A stretch of DNA of 7,795 nucleotides, from NCBI GenBank assembly GCA_011375245.1, contig DRMA01000018.1:1-7795 (forward strand), written 5' to 3'. The notes beneath the pieces were generated by a model that ran no database searches, was not told the origin of the DNA, and was given only the letters and a program-made list of their open reading frames with translations. The stretch is from Thiothrix sp. (lineage in GTDB: Bacteria > Pseudomonadota > Gammaproteobacteria > Thiotrichales > Thiotrichaceae). Numbering within the stretch: position 1 is the stretch's first letter; each line of letters opens with the position of its first letter. The position numbers were made by a program, and so were the translations under genes. Shown here one piece after another: positions 6,222 to 7,795 of this stretch.

Positions 6222-7247
6222 ATGGATATCACTGTGTACGCTTTTATTCGTCAATTTTTATTTCTTTTGCCAACAGAAATCTCTCACCGTGTGGCGCTAA
6301 CAAGTTTGTCCTTGGTGTATAAAACGGGCTTGCTTGCCTTGTTTACTCCCACTATTGCAAGTCAACCTAAACAAGTGATGGGGCTTACTTTTCCTAATGC
6401 GGTTGGTTTAGCAGCAGGTTTGGATAAGAATGGTGATTACATTGATGCGCTTGGGCAATTAGGTTTTGGTTTTGTCGAGGTGGGCACAGTAACTCCTCGT
6501 GCGCAGTCAGGCAATGAGAAGCCTCGTTTATTTCGTTTGCCAGCAGTGGGGGGAATTATTAATCGTATGGGGTTTAATAATAAAGGTGTTGATTATCTTG
6601 TCGAGCAAGTTAAACAGACGAATTATCAAGGTGTTATTGGTATTAATATTGGTAAAAACCTTGATACTGCTGTTGAAAATGCAGTGGATGATTACCTGAT
6701 TTGTTTGCGTAAAGTCTATGCCTATGCTGATTATATAGCCGTTAATATTTCATCGCCTAATACGCCAGGATTGCGTTCGTTGCAAACAGGCGATGAGCTA
6801 GGACATTTATTAAGTCGATTAAAACAAGAGCAACAACGTTTAGCCGAAGAGCAGCAACGTTATGTCCCGCTTGCGGTTAAAGTTGCCCCTGATCTTAGTG
6901 ATGCTGAAATAGCAGATATGGCGACTGCATTAAAAGCCAATCATATTGATGCACTTATCGCCACCAACACAACCTTAGCTCGTGACAAAGTAGCAGGCTT
7001 ACCTCATGCGACTGAGCAAGGTGGCTTAAGTGGTGAACCTGTTAAAGCAATGTCAACGGCTGTTATTGCAAAATTCAAGCAACAGCTAAACAATCAGGTA
7101 CCTATTATTGGCGTAGGTGGCATAGCATCAGCGGCTGATGTAACAGAAAAAATAGAGGCAGGCGCAGAACTCGTACAAATTTACACAGGTTTTATCTATC
7201 AAGGCGCTACATTGATTGCTCAATCCGTAAAGGCAACGAATGGTTAA
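6222..7247 (+). CDS. pyrD: Dihydroorotate dehydrogenase (quinone), class 2 PyrD
   Basis: PyrD oxidises dihydroorotate to orotate in pyrimidine synthesis and passes electrons through FMN to membrane quinones. From ATG 6222 the protein has 341 residues (E. coli 336). The N-terminal helical part (YAFIRQFLFLLPTEISH and on, to about 45) is the class 2 membrane-association and quinone-entry region. The barrel follows: MGLTFPNAVGLAAGLDKNG at 53-71, GTVTPRAQSGNEKPRLFR at 88-105, NRMGFNN at 114-120, INIGKN at 141, and NISSPNTPGLR at 175-185 with catalytic Ser178 (E. coli Ser175). ATNTT is at 247, and the FMN phosphate-binding parts GVGGI (297-301) and YTGF (321-324) close the barrel. Start choice: the frame stays open upstream to an ATG at 6183 and a TTG at 6132, but those extra residues do not match the family. 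None of the three has a good ribosome binding site. It stands alone, diverging from exbB. Confidence 0.97.
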   Translation: MDITVYAFIRQFLFLLPTEISHRVALTSLSLVYKTGLLALFTPTIASQPKQVMGLTFPNAVGLAAGLDKNGDYIDALGQLGFGFVEVGTVTPRAQSGNEKPRLFRLPAVGGIINRMGFNNKGVDYLVEQVKQTNYQGVIGINIGKNLDTAVENAVDDYLICLRKVYAYADYIAVNISSPNTPGLRSLQTGDELGHLLSRLKQEQQRLAEEQQRYVPLAVKVAPDLSDAEIADMATALKANHIDALIATNTTLARDKVAGLPHATEQGGLSGEPVKAMSTAVIAKFKQQLNNQVPIIGVGGIASAADVTEKIEAGAELVQIYTGFIYQGATLIAQSVKATNG

Positions 7248-7723
7248 GAACTTGCTTGCAAAGCAGGTGGTAGTATTGAGCCATTAAGTTGTGATAATGC
7301 ATAAGCTGTTGCAGAAAATAGAGCGATAAAAAGCAAAGGTATTAACCATTTAAAGGTGTTAGGCAGAGGTGAGGAAGGGTTGCCATAGCCATTAATACCT
7401 TCTGTGCCAGGTACGAGCCAGTACAAAATAATGATAGGCGGGAAAGCGAGTAGCAATAGAGCTAACCAACCTGTTTTATTAAAATCGTGTATGCGTTGAA
7501 TGGTAAGACGTATTAGCAATATAAGCGCTAATAACATCGCTAGTACCATTAATAGATAAGCAATGTTGATACCTGTGTCACCAAATTGACTGACTTGTCC
7601 TGCAATGGCAGCAATAATCCAGAAAACCAGTGCTGGCAATATAAATGAAAAAAAGAAATAAACACTACGTCCAATACGTCCATCAGTAGCGAATAAATTA
7701 AGCTTATTGTATTTGTCTATCAT
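7244..7723 (-). CDS. DUF805 family inner-membrane protein
   Basis: A 159-residue hydrophobic protein with the DUF805 signature: an N-terminal GRIGRSVYF block at 15-23, the conserved RIHDFNKTGW at 77-86 (family form R-x-H-D-x-x-x-S/T-G-W), and PGTEGINGYGNP at 105-116. Four membrane segments are visible, near 24-42, 53-73, 86-104 and 125-144. The family has no established biochemical role; some members sit near stress or envelope genes. The ATG at 7723 is preceded by two purine runs on the minus strand: AAGGA (7726-7730, too close at 2 bases) and AAGGT (7732-7736, 8 bases away), the latter being the likelier ribosome binding site. The gene converges on pyrD and the two stop codons overlap within one TTAA. 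Only 72 bases lie upstream before the window edge, and I see no clear promoter in them. Confidence 0.92.
   Translation of the reverse strand: MIDKYNKLNLFATDGRIGRSVYFFFSFILPALVFWIIAAIAGQVSQFGDTGINIAYLLMVLAMLLALILLIRLTIQRIHDFNKTGWLALLLLAFPPIIILYWLVPGTEGINGYGNPSSPLPNTFKWLIPLLFIALFSATAYALSQLNGSILPPALQASS
7251..7267. repeat. Short hairpin just after the pyrD stop
   Basis: CTTGCTT and AAGCAGG flank a 3-base GCA loop, giving a 7-pair stem (one G-U) in the plus-strand RNA that begins 3 bases after the pyrD stop. No U-run follows, so it is at best a weak or factor-dependent 3' end signal for pyrD. It lies inside the last codons of the DUF805 gene and so may be a by-product of coding. Confidence 0.35.
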
Positions 7724-7795
7724 ATTCCTTGACCTTGAAGAGCGCTAATCATCCTTGTGATATAGCGAATCTTTACTCTATTAATGGTTGTAACA

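Overview
The window reads as a compact, AT-rich stretch of a Gram-negative chromosome, most likely a gammaproteobacterium. The main clues are msbA directly followed by lpxK and a YcaR/Trm112-like gene, an exbB-exbD pair just upstream, a quinone-linked class 2 pyrD, and a periplasmic DUF4105 protein. I cannot name a genus. There is no sign of a phage, insertion sequence, CRISPR array, tRNA or rRNA.

The left three quarters (1-5808) is one tightly packed minus-strand gene set. In transcription order it runs: exbB-type proton channel subunit, exbD-type partner, msbA (lipid A flippase), lpxK (lipid A 4'-kinase), a 64-residue YcaR/Trm112-like protein, an HI0933/YhiN-type FAD flavoprotein, and the N-terminal 164 codons of a DUF4105 periplasmic protein that runs off the left edge. 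Every junction is an overlap of 4 to 23 bases, except exbD-msbA, which has a 15-base gap whose ribosome binding site overlaps the exbD stop. This strongly suggests one operon with translational coupling. Three of the seven genes start with GTG or TTG.

Functionally, LpxK completes the tetraacyl lipid A precursor on the inner leaflet and MsbA flips lipid A-core across the inner membrane. The ExbB/ExbD pair would supply proton-motive-force work in the same membrane, for an unknown client, since no tonB or tolA is present. The kdsB gene that often follows ycaR is not here; the flavoprotein and DUF4105 gene take that place.

The right quarter holds a 413-base divergent spacer (5809-6221) with a nested inverted repeat and a weak exbB promoter candidate. 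It is followed by pyrD on the plus strand and a convergent DUF805 membrane-protein gene on the minus strand. The stop codons of these last two overlap in one TTAA.

The content is mainly core envelope and pyrimidine metabolism. I see no convincing undescribed system. The items most worth a second look are the lipid A/ExbBD/flavoprotein/DUF4105 operon make-up, a Thr in ExbB where E. coli has a key Glu, and the nested inverted repeat.
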